A DNA stretch of 16,146 bases from an uncultured Collinsella sp. (GTDB lineage Bacteria; Actinomycetota; Coriobacteriia; Coriobacteriales; Coriobacteriaceae). The notes beneath the pieces were generated by a model that was given only the letters and a program-made list of their open reading frames with translations, did no database searches and was not told the origin of the DNA. The DNA is taken from contig URWZ01000012.1 in NCBI GenBank assembly GCA_900551625.1, forward strand, positions 1 through 16,146, given 5' to 3'. Below, in pieces: positions 1 to 6,420 of this stretch. Each line of letters starts with the position of its first letter. The stretch's first letter is position 1. The position numbers and the translations under genes are program-made.

Positions 1-104
1 CCGCCTCCGAGGCCGCGAGCGCCCACGGGGGCTCCGTCTCGCTCGCCAACAGCCCCTCGGGCGGCGCGGTGGCCACCATCGCGGTCCCCCTGTGCGGGGC
101 CTGA
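1..104 (+). CDS. Histidine kinase, C-terminal end (partial at window edge)
   Basis: The first 104 bases read in frame to a TGA stop and encode about 33 residues. They match the end of a histidine-kinase ATPase (HATPase_c) domain: AHGGSVSL, then NSPSGGA and an alternating hydrophobic strand ATIAVPL. This is the usual last glycine-rich turn and beta strand of the fold, where sensor kinases bind ATP to phosphorylate their own histidine. The sensor, dimerisation and most of the ATPase domain lie to the left of the window. The gene converges on the kinase-like fragment at 184-471 on the other strand. The call rests on a short stretch, so other GHKL ATPases are possible. Confidence 0.6.
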   Translation, partial: ASEAASAHGGSVSLANSPSGGAVATIAVPLCGA

Positions 105-183
105 CGACTCAGGCCCTCACACCGGCGTGCCTCGCAATCAAACGCTTCCCGGATAATAATACCCGTTGCAGGGATCGCCCTGT

Positions 184-471
184 CTAGTCGCCGCCCATGT
201 GCATGAGCATGTCAGCGATGCGAGTCGCCATCTCGTCCGCCGCTGCACGGATGTTGGCGACCCAGGACGCAAGGCCGCCCTGATCGGATGTCTCCGCCTC
301 AAGCACGTCGCAGTTCGCGGTCACCGCCATGAGCGGGGTGACAAGGTCGTGCGAGGCGGTGCAAACGAACGCGCGCTCCCGCGCCTCGGCCTCCGCCACC
401 GGTCGCAGGGCGCGTCCCGTTGCCGCCCACGCCACGGCGAGCGCCCAAAAAGCCGAAGCGATCGGCGTCAC
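184..471 (-). pseudogene. Truncated histidine kinase: membrane helix plus HisKA (DHp) domain only
   Basis: From a GTG at 471 this frame encodes 95 residues. Residues 1-19 form one hydrophobic segment (FWALAVAWAA). It is followed by ALRPVAEAEARERAF and an H-box, FVCTASHDLVTPLMAV, with the phospho-acceptor His at about residue 41. The second DHp helix, ANIRAAADEMATRIADML, reaches about residue 89. The frame then stops at once (HMGGD), so the catalytic ATPase domain is missing and the protein could not phosphorylate itself. The GTG lies 8 bases past the stop of the GyrI-like gene and has only a poor ribosome site. The open frame continues upstream but only as a shadow of that gene. I read it as a kinase remnant. 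A stand-alone DHp protein acting as a phosphotransferase is a less likely alternative. Confidence 0.6.
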
Positions 472-479
472 TCGCTTCG

Positions 480-1115
480 CTAAATCAACTTTATGGGATG
501 ACGGATCACGGTCTTGAGCTTCTCCGGCGCGCACTTGCGCGGGTCGGAGAGATAGATCTCGTGATGGAGGCGGGATTCGGAGAAGTCGGGGGCGTAGCCC
601 TGTTCCGCCGCGAATGCGCGCATGGCGTCTACGGTCGCCGGCTCGCCGTCGTAAGGCCCGGTATGCATGCACTGAACGCACAGACCCTCGTCGACTCTCA
701 GCAGCTCGACCGCCGAGAAATCCAACTTCTTTTTAGCAGCAGCCTCCGAAACGGCCCAGTCGAAATCGTCGCGAGCGACGAAATCGGGCAGGCGGATGCA
801 TGAGATGAAGTTGAAGTCGTCCTTCCGCGCATAATCGATCTCGCCATCGGCGCGGTCTTGCCACCAGAAGCCCTCGAGCGGAGGCACGACGAAGTCGAAA
901 TAGCCTTCGATCTCTCGCGGGCCCTTCTTCGACATCTTGATGGTATAAGCGACGCCATAGAGCAGCGGCAACGCGTTCTGGTACTCGCCGCCTTCGGCAT
1001 TGGGATTGCCCTTGCCCCGCACGGCGACGTAGCTCATAGGCGGAACGGTTACGACGCTCGGCTTGCCGGACGGCCTGTAGAGCTCCCTGAACTCCTTCTT
1101 GAAATCGTATGTCAT
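480..1115 (-). CDS. GyrI-like small-molecule-binding domain protein
   Basis: A 211-residue protein beginning MTYDFKKEFRELYRP. It matches the family annotated as GyrI-like (COG4832 type) by its early segment VTVPPMSYVAVRGKGNPN, the aromatic stretch EGYFDFVVPPLEGFWW, and the C-terminal HHEIYLSDPRK. These proteins carry the two-repeat SOUL/GyrI fold, which forms a pocket for small hydrophobic or cationic ligands. Known relatives act as drug-sensing domains, gyrase inhibitors or, in a few studied cases, hydrolases of cyclopropane-containing toxins; which applies here cannot be told. There is no DNA-binding domain. The start at 1115 is chosen because GGGAGG (1125-1130) sits 9 bases upstream. The frame is open to 1313, but that extension would cross the guaA terminator and enter guaA. 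It is the first gene after that terminator, with the kinase remnant just downstream. Confidence 0.85.
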   Translation of the reverse strand: MTYDFKKEFRELYRPSGKPSVVTVPPMSYVAVRGKGNPNAEGGEYQNALPLLYGVAYTIKMSKKGPREIEGYFDFVVPPLEGFWWQDRADGEIDYARKDDFNFISCIRLPDFVARDDFDWAVSEAAAKKKLDFSAVELLRVDEGLCVQCMHTGPYDGEPATVDAMRAFAAEQGYAPDFSESRLHHEIYLSDPRKCAPEKLKTVIRHPIKLI

Positions 1116-1160
1116 CGCAACAAACCTCCCTGAGCTTGGGTTTCCGTCGATATCCGACCA

Positions 1161-1169
1161 AATATAGCA
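1161..1169 (-). promoter_or_regulatory. Candidate extended -10 promoter for the GyrI-like gene
   Basis: On the - strand TGCTATATT fits an extended -10 (TGn plus TATATT). It would start transcription about 40 bases before the ATG at 1115. It directly abuts, and shares three bases with, the 3' arm of the guaA terminator stem. No good -35 is visible, since that position falls inside the stem. Pattern only. Confidence 0.3.
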
Positions 1170-1204
1170 ATGGGCGCGGCTTCGGAAGAGGCCGCGCCCA
1201 TTGC
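1167..1204 (-). terminator. Strong stem-loop terminator of guaA
   Basis: A perfect 14-bp inverted repeat (1167-1180 with 1191-1204) around a 10-base loop. The arms are GC-rich (GGGCGCGGC / GCCGCGCCC) and end in ATTGC. It lies 32 bases beyond the guaA stop. On the - strand it is followed by TATATTTGG, a weak U-rich tail. The symmetric AT ends mean it could also stop transcription arriving on +. Confidence 0.7.
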
Positions 1205-1236
1205 AGGATATTATAACACAGAATCGAACGTCTGTT

Positions 1237-2835
1237 CTATTCCCACTCGATGGTCGCAGGCGGCTTGGACGTAATGTCGTAGCACACGCGGTTGGCGCCG
1301 GGAACCTCGGCAACGATGCGGCCGGAGATGCGGGCCAGCACGTCGTAGGGCAGCTTGGCCCAGTCGGCGGTCATAGCATCGCTGGACTCGACGGCGCGCA
1401 GGATAATCGGGCGCTGATAGGTGCGCTCGTCGCCCATAACGCCGACGGACTTAATGTCGGGCAGAACCGCAAAGTACTGCCAGCAGCTGTGCTCGGAGTT
1501 GCGCTCGCCGGTCTGCTCAAACAGGCGCTGGTTGTAGGCGTCGAGCTCCTCGCGCACGATAGCGTCAGCGTTCTTGAGGATCTCGAGCTTCTCCTTGTCG
1601 ACCGCACCGATGATGCGGATGGCCAGACCCGGGCCCGGGAAAGGCTGACGGAACACGATGTGACCCGGCAGGCCCAGTGCCAGACCAAGTGCGCGGACCT
1701 CGTCCTTAAAGAAGTGGTCGAGCGGCTCAATGAGGTCGAAGTGTACGCCCTCAGGGAACGGGATCAGGTTGTGATGGCTCTTGATGGTGGCCGTCTTGCC
1801 GCCCGTCTTGCGAGCGCCAGACTCGATGATGTCGGGGTAGATGGTGCCCTGAGCCAGGTACTTGACCGGCTTGCCATCGGTCTCGAGCTGCTGCGCCACG
1901 GCGAAGAACTCTTTCCAGAACTGCGTGCCGATGATGCGGCGCTTCTCCTCGGGCTCGGTCACACCGGCCAGAAGCTCGGCATAACGGTCCTCGGCGTGGA
2001 CGTGGATAAAGTCGACGTCAAACTGCTTGGTGAAGACCTCCTCAACCTGCTCGGGCTCGCCCTTGCGCAGCAGACCGTGGTTGATGAACACGCAGGTCAT
2101 CTGCTTGCCCACGGCGCGAGCGCCCAACGCAGCCACGACGGAGGAGTCGACGCCGCCGGACAGGGCCAGAATCACGCGGTCGTCGCCGACCTTCTCGCGG
2201 AACTCGGCCGTCATGGTCTCGACCAGGTTGTCCATGCTCCAGTTGGGCTCCAGGCCACAGATCTCAAACAGGAAGTTGCTCAGCAGCTGCTGACCGTACT
2301 CGGAATGCTTGACCTCGGGGTGGAACTGCGTGGTGAAGATCTTGCGCTCGACGCACTCCATGGCGGCAACCGGGCACACGTCGGTGCTGGCGGTAACGGT
2401 AAAGCCCTCGGGCACCTCGGAAACGGCATCGCGGTGGCTCATCCACACGGTCTGCTCCATGGGCGTGGAGTTAAAGAGCTTGGCGCCTGCCGTGCGCGTG
2501 ATGGTGGCGCGGCCATACTCGCCCACCTCGGAGTGGCCGACCTTGCCACCGAGCGCCACGGCCGTGATCTGATGACCGTAGCAGAAGCCCAGGACGGGAA
2601 GGCCCAGGTCAAAGATGGCGGGATCGATGGACGGAGCGTCCTCGGCGTACACGGAGGCCGGGCCGCCAGAAAGGATGAGCGCAGAGGCGTTCATCTCGCG
2701 AATCTCATCGGCCGAGATGTCGCAGGGGACAATCTCGGAATACACGTTGAGGTCGCGGACGCGACGGGCAATGAGCTGACCGTACTGCGCACCAAAGTCG
2801 AGTACGAGGACCTTTGCGGAAGCCTTTTGATCCAT
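1237..2835 (-). CDS. guaA: GMP synthase (glutamine-hydrolysing)
   Basis: This cytoplasmic enzyme converts XMP to GMP using ATP and ammonia from glutamine, the last step of guanine nucleotide synthesis. The 532-residue product has the full layout. First is a class I glutamine amidotransferase domain: VLDFGAQYGQLIARRVRD near the start, catalytic Cys85 in GFCYGHQ, His172 and Glu174 in FHPEVKHSEYG. Next is the ATP-pyrophosphatase domain with the PP-loop SGGVDSS at 226-232. Last is the C-terminal dimerisation domain ending KPPATIEWE, the family's usual tail. Length is normal (about 515-530). ATG 2835 is preferred over the longer frame to 2943 because GAGGGGG lies 5 bases upstream and the extra 36 residues do not look like the family. 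It is monocistronic, with a terminator at 1167-1204, and divergent from the asparaginase gene. No guanine riboswitch was found upstream. Confidence 0.98.
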   Translation of the reverse strand: MDQKASAKVLVLDFGAQYGQLIARRVRDLNVYSEIVPCDISADEIREMNASALILSGGPASVYAEDAPSIDPAIFDLGLPVLGFCYGHQITAVALGGKVGHSEVGEYGRATITRTAGAKLFNSTPMEQTVWMSHRDAVSEVPEGFTVTASTDVCPVAAMECVERKIFTTQFHPEVKHSEYGQQLLSNFLFEICGLEPNWSMDNLVETMTAEFREKVGDDRVILALSGGVDSSVVAALGARAVGKQMTCVFINHGLLRKGEPEQVEEVFTKQFDVDFIHVHAEDRYAELLAGVTEPEEKRRIIGTQFWKEFFAVAQQLETDGKPVKYLAQGTIYPDIIESGARKTGGKTATIKSHHNLIPFPEGVHFDLIEPLDHFFKDEVRALGLALGLPGHIVFRQPFPGPGLAIRIIGAVDKEKLEILKNADAIVREELDAYNQRLFEQTGERNSEHSCWQYFAVLPDIKSVGVMGDERTYQRPIILRAVESSDAMTADWAKLPYDVLARISGRIVAEVPGANRVCYDITSKPPATIEWE

Positions 2836-3002
2836 GGTTTCCCCCTCTTGTTGGCGGGGAGCCGGTGCCCACCCGCGTGAATGAACGAAAATAACTTCCA
2901 TAGTGTACACGTTTATATGTGGTTTCTCGTCCCTCGCAGCCATCAGCGCACGGCAAACGCACGACCTGGGCCCCTATTTGACGGCAATTGAAGTGTTACC
3001 AG

Positions 3003-3025
3003 ACGTTACAGATGATGTAATACGT
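3003..3025. promoter_or_regulatory. Imperfect dyad upstream of the asparaginase promoter
   Basis: ACGTTACA, then five bases, then TGTAATACGT. The core TTACA/TGTAA is perfect and the outer ACGT arms pair with one offset base. It abuts the candidate -35 at 3026, so a bound regulator could control the asparaginase gene. It lies in the 269-bp divergent region with guaA. No regulator is identified. Confidence 0.3.
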
Positions 3026-3053
3026 TTGAACATTGAACGCTCTGTGCCACAAT
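3026..3053 (+). promoter_or_regulatory. Candidate promoter for the asparaginase gene
   Basis: TTGAAC (3026-3031) and CACAAT (3048-3053) are separated by 16 bases, a reasonable -35/-10 pair. The predicted transcript would start near 3060, about 45 bases before the ATG. This also argues against the upstream in-frame ATG at 3033, which lies inside the promoter. Predicted by pattern only. Confidence 0.4.
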
Positions 3054-3104
3054 ACTGCCGAACGACTCCGCCCTTGCGGCGACAAATACGATAGGAATAC
3101 CAGC

Positions 3105-4118
3105 ATGAAGCGCATCCTTCTCATCGCCACGGGCGGCACCATCGCATCGACCGAGGACGGCAACGGCCTCTCCCCCGCCCTGACCGGTGAGGAGCTCGCC
3201 CAGAGCGTCCCCGAGATCTCGGGCCTCTGCGAGCTCGACGTGGTGCAGCCCATGAACATCGACAGCACCAATATGCGCCCGAGCGACTGGATGCGCATCC
3301 GCGATGTCATCGTCGAAGGCTATGCCGACCACGACGGCTTTGTGATCCTACACGGCACGGACACTATGAGCTACACCGCAGCAGCGCTTTCCTATCTGAT
3401 CCAGGACAGTCCCAAGCCCATCGTGCTCACCGGCTCGCAAAAGCCCATGGGCAACCCTTTTACTGATGCCAAACTTAATCTGTACCAGAGCCTGCTCTAT
3501 GCGCTCGACGAGCACTCGCACGACGTCTCGATCGTGTTTGGCGGCGTAGCCATTGCCGGCACGCGCGCCCGCAAACAGCGCACCATGAGCTTTAACGCAT
3601 TCATTAGCGTCAACTATCCGCCCATCGCCTATATCCGCAACGACCGCATCGTGCGCAACGGGCTTCACGGCACGCATCAAGGCGAAAACCCGGTGCGTTT
3701 CTACGACAGCATCGACCCGCGTGTATTTGTACTCAAGCTTACGCCCGGCGTAAACCCGGGCATCCTCGACGCCCTTGCCGATAGCTACGATGCTGTAATT
3801 CTTGAGACCTTTGGCATTGGCGGTATTCCCGAGTTTGGTGAGTCCGGCGAGTCATTCCAGGAGGCGATTTTTCGCTGGGTCGGTTCGGGTCGCACCGTCG
3901 TTATGACCACGCAGGTCCCCGAAGAGGGCCTCGATCTGGGCGTTTATGAGGTCGGCCGAGCTTACGCCGATCATCCGGGTATTTTGCGCGGCGACGACAT
4001 GACCACCGAGACGCTCGTGGCCAAAACCATGTGGGCGCTCGGCCAGTCACGTGATGCGGCCGAAATCCAGCGCCTGTTCTACAGCCAAGTCAACCACGAC
4101 CGCATCCCGATGGCGTAA
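3105..4118 (+). CDS. ansA: Type I (cytoplasmic) L-asparaginase
   Basis: Hydrolyses L-asparagine to aspartate and ammonia. The 337-residue protein carries both asparaginase signatures. The first is IATGGTIAS, with the nucleophilic Thr12. The second is VILHGTDTMSYTAAALS, with the Thr85-Asp86 pair of the second catalytic site. TGSQKPMG, VFGGVAIAGTRARK, ETFGIGGIPE and TTQVPEEG follow, as in the cytoplasmic AnsA group. The start MKRILLIATGG leaves no room for a signal peptide, which supports type I over the exported type II enzyme. ATG 3105 is chosen because AGGAA (3093-3097) lies 7 bases upstream. The frame opens earlier at 3033, but that start overlaps the promoter. It is divergent from guaA and ends 22 bp from the convergent XRE gene, with no convincing terminator between. 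Confidence 0.95.
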   Translation: MKRILLIATGGTIASTEDGNGLSPALTGEELAQSVPEISGLCELDVVQPMNIDSTNMRPSDWMRIRDVIVEGYADHDGFVILHGTDTMSYTAAALSYLIQDSPKPIVLTGSQKPMGNPFTDAKLNLYQSLLYALDEHSHDVSIVFGGVAIAGTRARKQRTMSFNAFISVNYPPIAYIRNDRIVRNGLHGTHQGENPVRFYDSIDPRVFVLKLTPGVNPGILDALADSYDAVILETFGIGGIPEFGESGESFQEAIFRWVGSGRTVVMTTQVPEEGLDLGVYEVGRAYADHPGILRGDDMTTETLVAKTMWALGQSRDAAEIQRLFYSQVNHDRIPMA

Positions 4119-4140
4119 TTCAGTTGTCGACGAGTATCCC

Positions 4141-4359
4141 CTATTCGATACCCTCGAGAAGCTCTGACACCGTCATGCCGAGTGCGGGCGCGATCTTAAA
4201 TAGAACCTTGAGCGTGAAGTTTGCCGTCCCATCTTCGATTCGGTCGAGGTAGGGTCGGCTGATTCCTGTCGCCACACAAAAATCAACCTTGGAGATACCA
4301 AGGTCTCTGCGTGTCTCCTCGACCCGCCTGCCAAGAATCTGTTTCGCACGTTCGTCCAT
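4141..4359 (-). CDS. Small XRE-family helix-turn-helix repressor
   Basis: The 72-residue protein is almost entirely one HTH_3 (Cro/CI-type) domain: RRVEETRRDLGISKVDFCVATG as helices 1-2, ISRPYLDRIEDG as recognition helix and turn, then TLKVLFKIAPALGMTVSELLEGI. With no ligand or dimerisation domain it resembles compact autorepressors, antitoxin-type regulators and phage-like regulators. No ribosome site precedes the ATG at 4359 and no alternative in-frame start exists upstream, so translation may be weak. It faces away from the 129-residue gene. Both promoters would cover the perfect palindrome at 4389-4412, its likely operator, suggesting that it represses itself and its neighbour. Toxin-antitoxin pairing is possible but unproven. 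Confidence 0.85.
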   Translation of the reverse strand: MDERAKQILGRRVEETRRDLGISKVDFCVATGISRPYLDRIEDGTANFTLKVLFKIAPALGMTVSELLEGIE

Positions 4360-4369
4360 GCAGCCGAGT

Positions 4370-4399
4370 TTGAAATGGAGCCGAACATAAACGTAAACT
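4370..4399 (+). promoter_or_regulatory. Candidate promoter for the 129-residue gene
   Basis: TTGAAA (4370-4375) and TAAACT (4394-4399) are separated by 18 bases. The -10 lies inside the left half of the perfect palindrome, so a protein bound there would block it. TATAGT at the palindrome centre (4399-4404) is an alternative -10 that reads almost the same on both strands and could serve both genes. Confidence 0.35.
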
Positions 4400-4412
4400 A
4401 TAGTTTACGTTT
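4389..4412. promoter_or_regulatory. Perfect 24-bp palindromic operator between the XRE gene and its divergent partner
   Basis: Each half reads AAACGTAAACTA toward the centre between 4400 and 4401, and all 12 pairs match. It lies 30 bp from the XRE start and 24 bp from the start at 4436, the usual place for a shared autoregulatory operator. The AT-rich centre contains -10-like TATAGT on both strands. Binding by the adjacent XRE protein is inferred from position. Confidence 0.65.
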
Positions 4413-4435
4413 TGCCGAATACACAGGAGTTTTCT

Positions 4436-4825
4436 ATGTCGGGTTCTTCGGTCCGCACGTACCGAGCCACGCTTCGTACAAACAGCGCACCGCCCAAGCT
4501 CGTCGTCGTTGAAGCAGAATGTCTTTCGCCCGATGAGCGCACAGCATTTGCATTGCTATCAAGTCGCGTCGCCGCCGTTCTGGTCCCTTGCCCGGCGCAA
4601 GGTGAACTTGCCATCCAATGCCAAGCGCACAGCTGCTCGCTCAATCAGGCTGCCGTAATCGTAACCAGCCAACGCGGCCTGTCGCTCCTTTTGGAAGCCG
4701 GCGTCGCGCTCTGCCTTCGCGGTGCCGGATACGAAAACGAGGCCGCCGCCGATGTAGTCTTTCAACCACGATCGAGCGGCGGCCTCGCAGCAGCCATCGA
4801 ATATGCTTGCAGGCTCGTTGCCTAA
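4436..4825 (+). CDS. Unrecognised 129-residue protein, possibly a degenerate HAD-like fold
   Basis: I do not recognise a named family. The C-terminal third, LLLEAGVALCLRGAGYENEA then AAADVVFQPRSSGGLAAAIE, reads like the last part of Cof-type HAD phosphatases (AG-V-A, then AAD-V, then a G and AIE). The early segment KLVVVEAECLS sits where HAD enzymes have their DxDGT nucleophile motif, with both Asp replaced by Glu (Glu26, Glu28). If this is a HAD relative it lacks a cap domain and probably phosphatase activity. There is no signal peptide or membrane helix; four Cys are present. ATG 4436 is chosen because AGGAG (4425-4429) is 6 bases upstream; an in-frame TTG at 4412 lies in the operator. It is paired divergently with the XRE regulator. 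Existence is fairly sure, function is not. Confidence 0.7.
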   Translation: MSGSSVRTYRATLRTNSAPPKLVVVEAECLSPDERTAFALLSSRVAAVLVPCPAQGELAIQCQAHSCSLNQAAVIVTSQRGLSLLLEAGVALCLRGAGYENEAAADVVFQPRSSGGLAAAIEYACRLVA

Positions 4826-4835
4826 AGGCGCAAGC
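4805..4835. terminator. Candidate hairpin between convergent genes
   Basis: GCTTGC (4805-4810) pairs with GCAAGC (4830-4835), and inside it AGGC (4811-4814) pairs with GCCT (4820-4823), with an unpaired AAAGGC on one side. It spans the convergent ends of the 129-residue gene and the DUF1648-like gene, where a two-way terminator is expected. Neither side has a U run, so confidence is low. Confidence 0.3.
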
Positions 4836-5218
4836 TAAAAGCCCAGGCCAAAGCCCATACCGGTAATCGCCGAATACATAAAGTAGACGTTGATCACGTT
4901 GAGGAACACACCCGTGATGCAACCGTTACGCAGGTAGCGCTCGCACACGATGCGCGCCATGGCGGCGGAGTCATCATTGTTCTTTGCCTGGCGTCCCGCC
5001 GTAAAGTACGTCGCCACGCTCAGCAGTAGATTGAGCACCGGCAATGCCAGCAGCTCGTAGCTCTTGCCCCAGCGCGTCGCCTCGCCGGCGGCATTAAACT
5101 TCGTTGCCACCTCGGGACCAATGTTGGGGATAACACACGCTGCGACCACCAGCGGAATCACCGCAAGTACGAGCAGCGTAATACCCATGTAGCCAGCTTT
5201 TTTGCCATATTTAAACAT
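4835..5218 (-). CDS. DUF1648-like (SdpI-type) small membrane protein
   Basis: The 127-residue protein has three hydrophobic segments: about 11-30 (TLLVLAVIPLVVAACVI), 55-73 (LLALPVLNLLLSVATYF) and 100-120 (ITGVFLNVINVYFMYSAITG). Between the first two is IPNIGPEVATKFNAAGEATRWGKS, the DUF1648 pattern (a short extracellular loop with FNAAGE and RWG) seen in SdpI-family immunity and signalling proteins and in many small membrane proteins of unknown role. A short charged loop, GRQAKNNDDSAAMARIVCERYL, precedes the third helix. It starts 11 bp after the ychF stop, and its AAGGA ribosome site overlaps that stop, so it is probably translated from the ychF transcript. Function is unknown; immunity is only a family possibility. 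Confidence 0.75.
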   Translation of the reverse strand: MFKYGKKAGYMGITLLVLAVIPLVVAACVIPNIGPEVATKFNAAGEATRWGKSYELLALPVLNLLLSVATYFTAGRQAKNNDDSAAMARIVCERYLRNGCITGVFLNVINVYFMYSAITGMGFGLGF

Positions 5219-5229
5219 ATGCGTCGTCC

Positions 5230-6306
5230 TTACACGTTAAAGCGGAAGTGCACGACGTCGCCATCGGCCATGACATAGTCCTTGCCCTCAATACGCAGCT
5301 TGCCGGCGGCCTTGGCGCCCTGCTCGCCGCCGAGCTCGATGTAGTCGTCGTAGCCAATGACCTCGGCCTTAATAAAGCCGCGCTCAAAGTCGGTATGGAT
5401 GACACCGGCAGCCTGCGGAGCGGTCGCGCCCTGACGAACCGTCCAGGCCTTGACCTCCATCTCGCCGGCCGTAAAGAACGACTGCAGGCCGAGCAGCTTG
5501 TAAGCTGCCTGCGCGAGCACGTCCAGACCGGGCTGCTCCAGGCCCAGGCTCTCCAGGTAGTCGGCGGCGTCCTCGGGATCGAGCTCGGAAAGCTCGGCCT
5601 CAATCTTGGCGCAGATGGGCAGCGGCTTGACGCCATCGATGGGCGCCAGGTCCTCGTTAAGCATATCCTCGTCCACGTTGGCCACATACAGGATGGGCTT
5701 CATGGTGAGCAGGAACAGGCCCTTGGCGGCGGCACGCTCCTCGTCAGTCATCTCCATGGATGCGGCGCGCTTGCCCTCGTTGAGCCAGGCAAGCAGGCGC
5801 TTGGCCACCTCGAACTTGGGCATGAGCTCCTTATCGCGCTTGGCCTCCTTCTCGAGCTTGGGCAGCTGCTTCTCGAGCGTGCCCATGTCGGCCAGGATGA
5901 GCTCGGTCATGATGGTATCGGCGTCACCGGCGGGGTCGACGAACTCGCCCGTGCGGCCCACCTCACGCATGACGTTGGGGTCCTTAAAGTAGCGCACGAC
6001 CTCGCAGATAGCGTCGGTCTCTCGAATGTTGGCCAAGAACTGGTTGCCCAGGCCCTCGCCCTCGTTGGCACCCTTCACCAGGCCAGCGATGTCGACAAAC
6101 TCGACCGTAGCCGGCACAATGCGGCCGGGGTTGACGATGTCGGCGAGCTTTTGCAGGCGGCTATCGGGCACATCGACGATACCCACGTTGGGGTCGATCG
6201 TGGCAAACGGGTAGTTGGCGGCAAGGCCGGTCTTTTTGGTAAGCGCGGTGAACAGCGTCGACTTGCCCACGTTGGGCAGGCCCACGATACCGATGGAAAG
6301 GGACAC
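5230..6306 (-). CDS. ychF: Redox-regulated ATPase YchF (Obg/OLA1 family)
   Basis: A ribosome-associated P-loop ATPase of the Obg superfamily; family members bind ATP rather than GTP and act in translation and stress responses. The 358-residue product shows the G1 loop [12 protein letters not shown] (residues 6-17), [11 protein letters not shown]3 [20 protein letters not shown], the YchF-type G4 region YVANVDED, and a C-terminal TGS domain ([20 protein letters not shown] to [10 protein letters not shown]). Length is normal. The start is taken as GTG 6306 ([13 protein letters not shown]) because AGGAG lies about 5 bases upstream and orthologues start there. The in-frame ATG at 6342 touches the -10 box TATACT and would be at or before the transcript start. 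The DUF1648-like gene follows in what is probably one operon. Confidence 0.96.
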   Translation of the reverse strand: MSLSIGIVGLPNVGKSTLFTALTKKTGLAANYPFATIDPNVGIVDVPDSRLQKLADIVNPGRIVPATVEFVDIAGLVKGANEGEGLGNQFLANIRETDAICEVVRYFKDPNVMREVGRTGEFVDPAGDADTIMTELILADMGTLEKQLPKLEKEAKRDKELMPKFEVAKRLLAWLNEGKRAASMEMTDEERAAAKGLFLLTMKPILYVANVDEDMLNEDLAPIDGVKPLPICAKIEAELSELDPEDAADYLESLGLEQPGLDVLAQAAYKLLGLQSFFTAGEMEVKAWTVRQGATAPQAAGVIHTDFERGFIKAEVIGYDDYIELGGEQGAKAAGKLRIEGKDYVMADGDVVHFRFNV

Positions 6307-6343
6307 GACAGCTCCTTTTGGTACAGGTACTTCAAACTGCATA

Positions 6344-6373
6344 AGTATAGCGCCGCCGCAGCATCCGGGCGAA
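6344..6373 (-). promoter_or_regulatory. Candidate ychF promoter
   Basis: On - the -10 is TATACT (6344-6349), five of six consensus bases, with a weak -35 TTCGCC (6368-6373) 18 bases away. The start point near 6337 gives a leader of about 30 bases before the GTG at 6306. The -35 lies in the loop of the upstream stem-loop and the -10 touches its 3' arm. Confidence 0.45.
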
Positions 6374-6393
6374 TCCGGACACCGCGGCGGCGC
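6350..6393 (-). terminator. GC-rich nested stem-loop downstream of the Fe-S gene
   Basis: GCGCCGCCGC (6350-6359) pairs perfectly with GCGGCGGCGC (6384-6393). Inside, TCCGG (6364-6368) pairs with CCGGA (6375-6379). It lies 27 bases past the Fe-S gene stop and so probably ends that transcript. There is no U tract: the stem is followed directly by TATACTTATG, the ychF -10. It could also act on or near the ychF promoter. Confidence 0.5.
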
Positions 6394-6420
6394 AAATGAA
6401 GCAGAGATAGAGCTCGCTGA

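Noticed and set aside
169..182. CAGGG/CCCTG hairpin as a terminator between the kinase fragments
   Set aside because: Only a 5-bp stem with no U run on either strand, too weak to call.
1116..1313. N-terminal extension of the GyrI-like protein to 1313
   Set aside because: The extension crosses the guaA terminator, overlaps the 3' end of guaA and lacks a ribosome site, while ATG 1115 has a good one.
1201..2880. 559-codon + strand open frame opposite guaA
   Set aside because: It is an antisense shadow of guaA. The low-complexity Gly/Ala/Leu/His/Val composition matches no family, and GC-rich codon bias leaves the opposite frame open.
2836..2960. Purine riboswitch in the guaA leader
   Set aside because: The conserved purine-aptamer joining and loop sequences are not present; only an AT-rich patch and a GTGTACAC palindrome were seen.
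4119..4140. Terminator between the asparaginase and XRE genes
   Set aside because: Only a short interrupted GTATC/GATAC pairing is visible, partly inside the XRE coding region.
5248..6399. 383-codon + strand frame opposite ychF
   Set aside because: Shadow frame with the same Leu/Gly/His/Val-rich character; ychF on - has every conserved motif.
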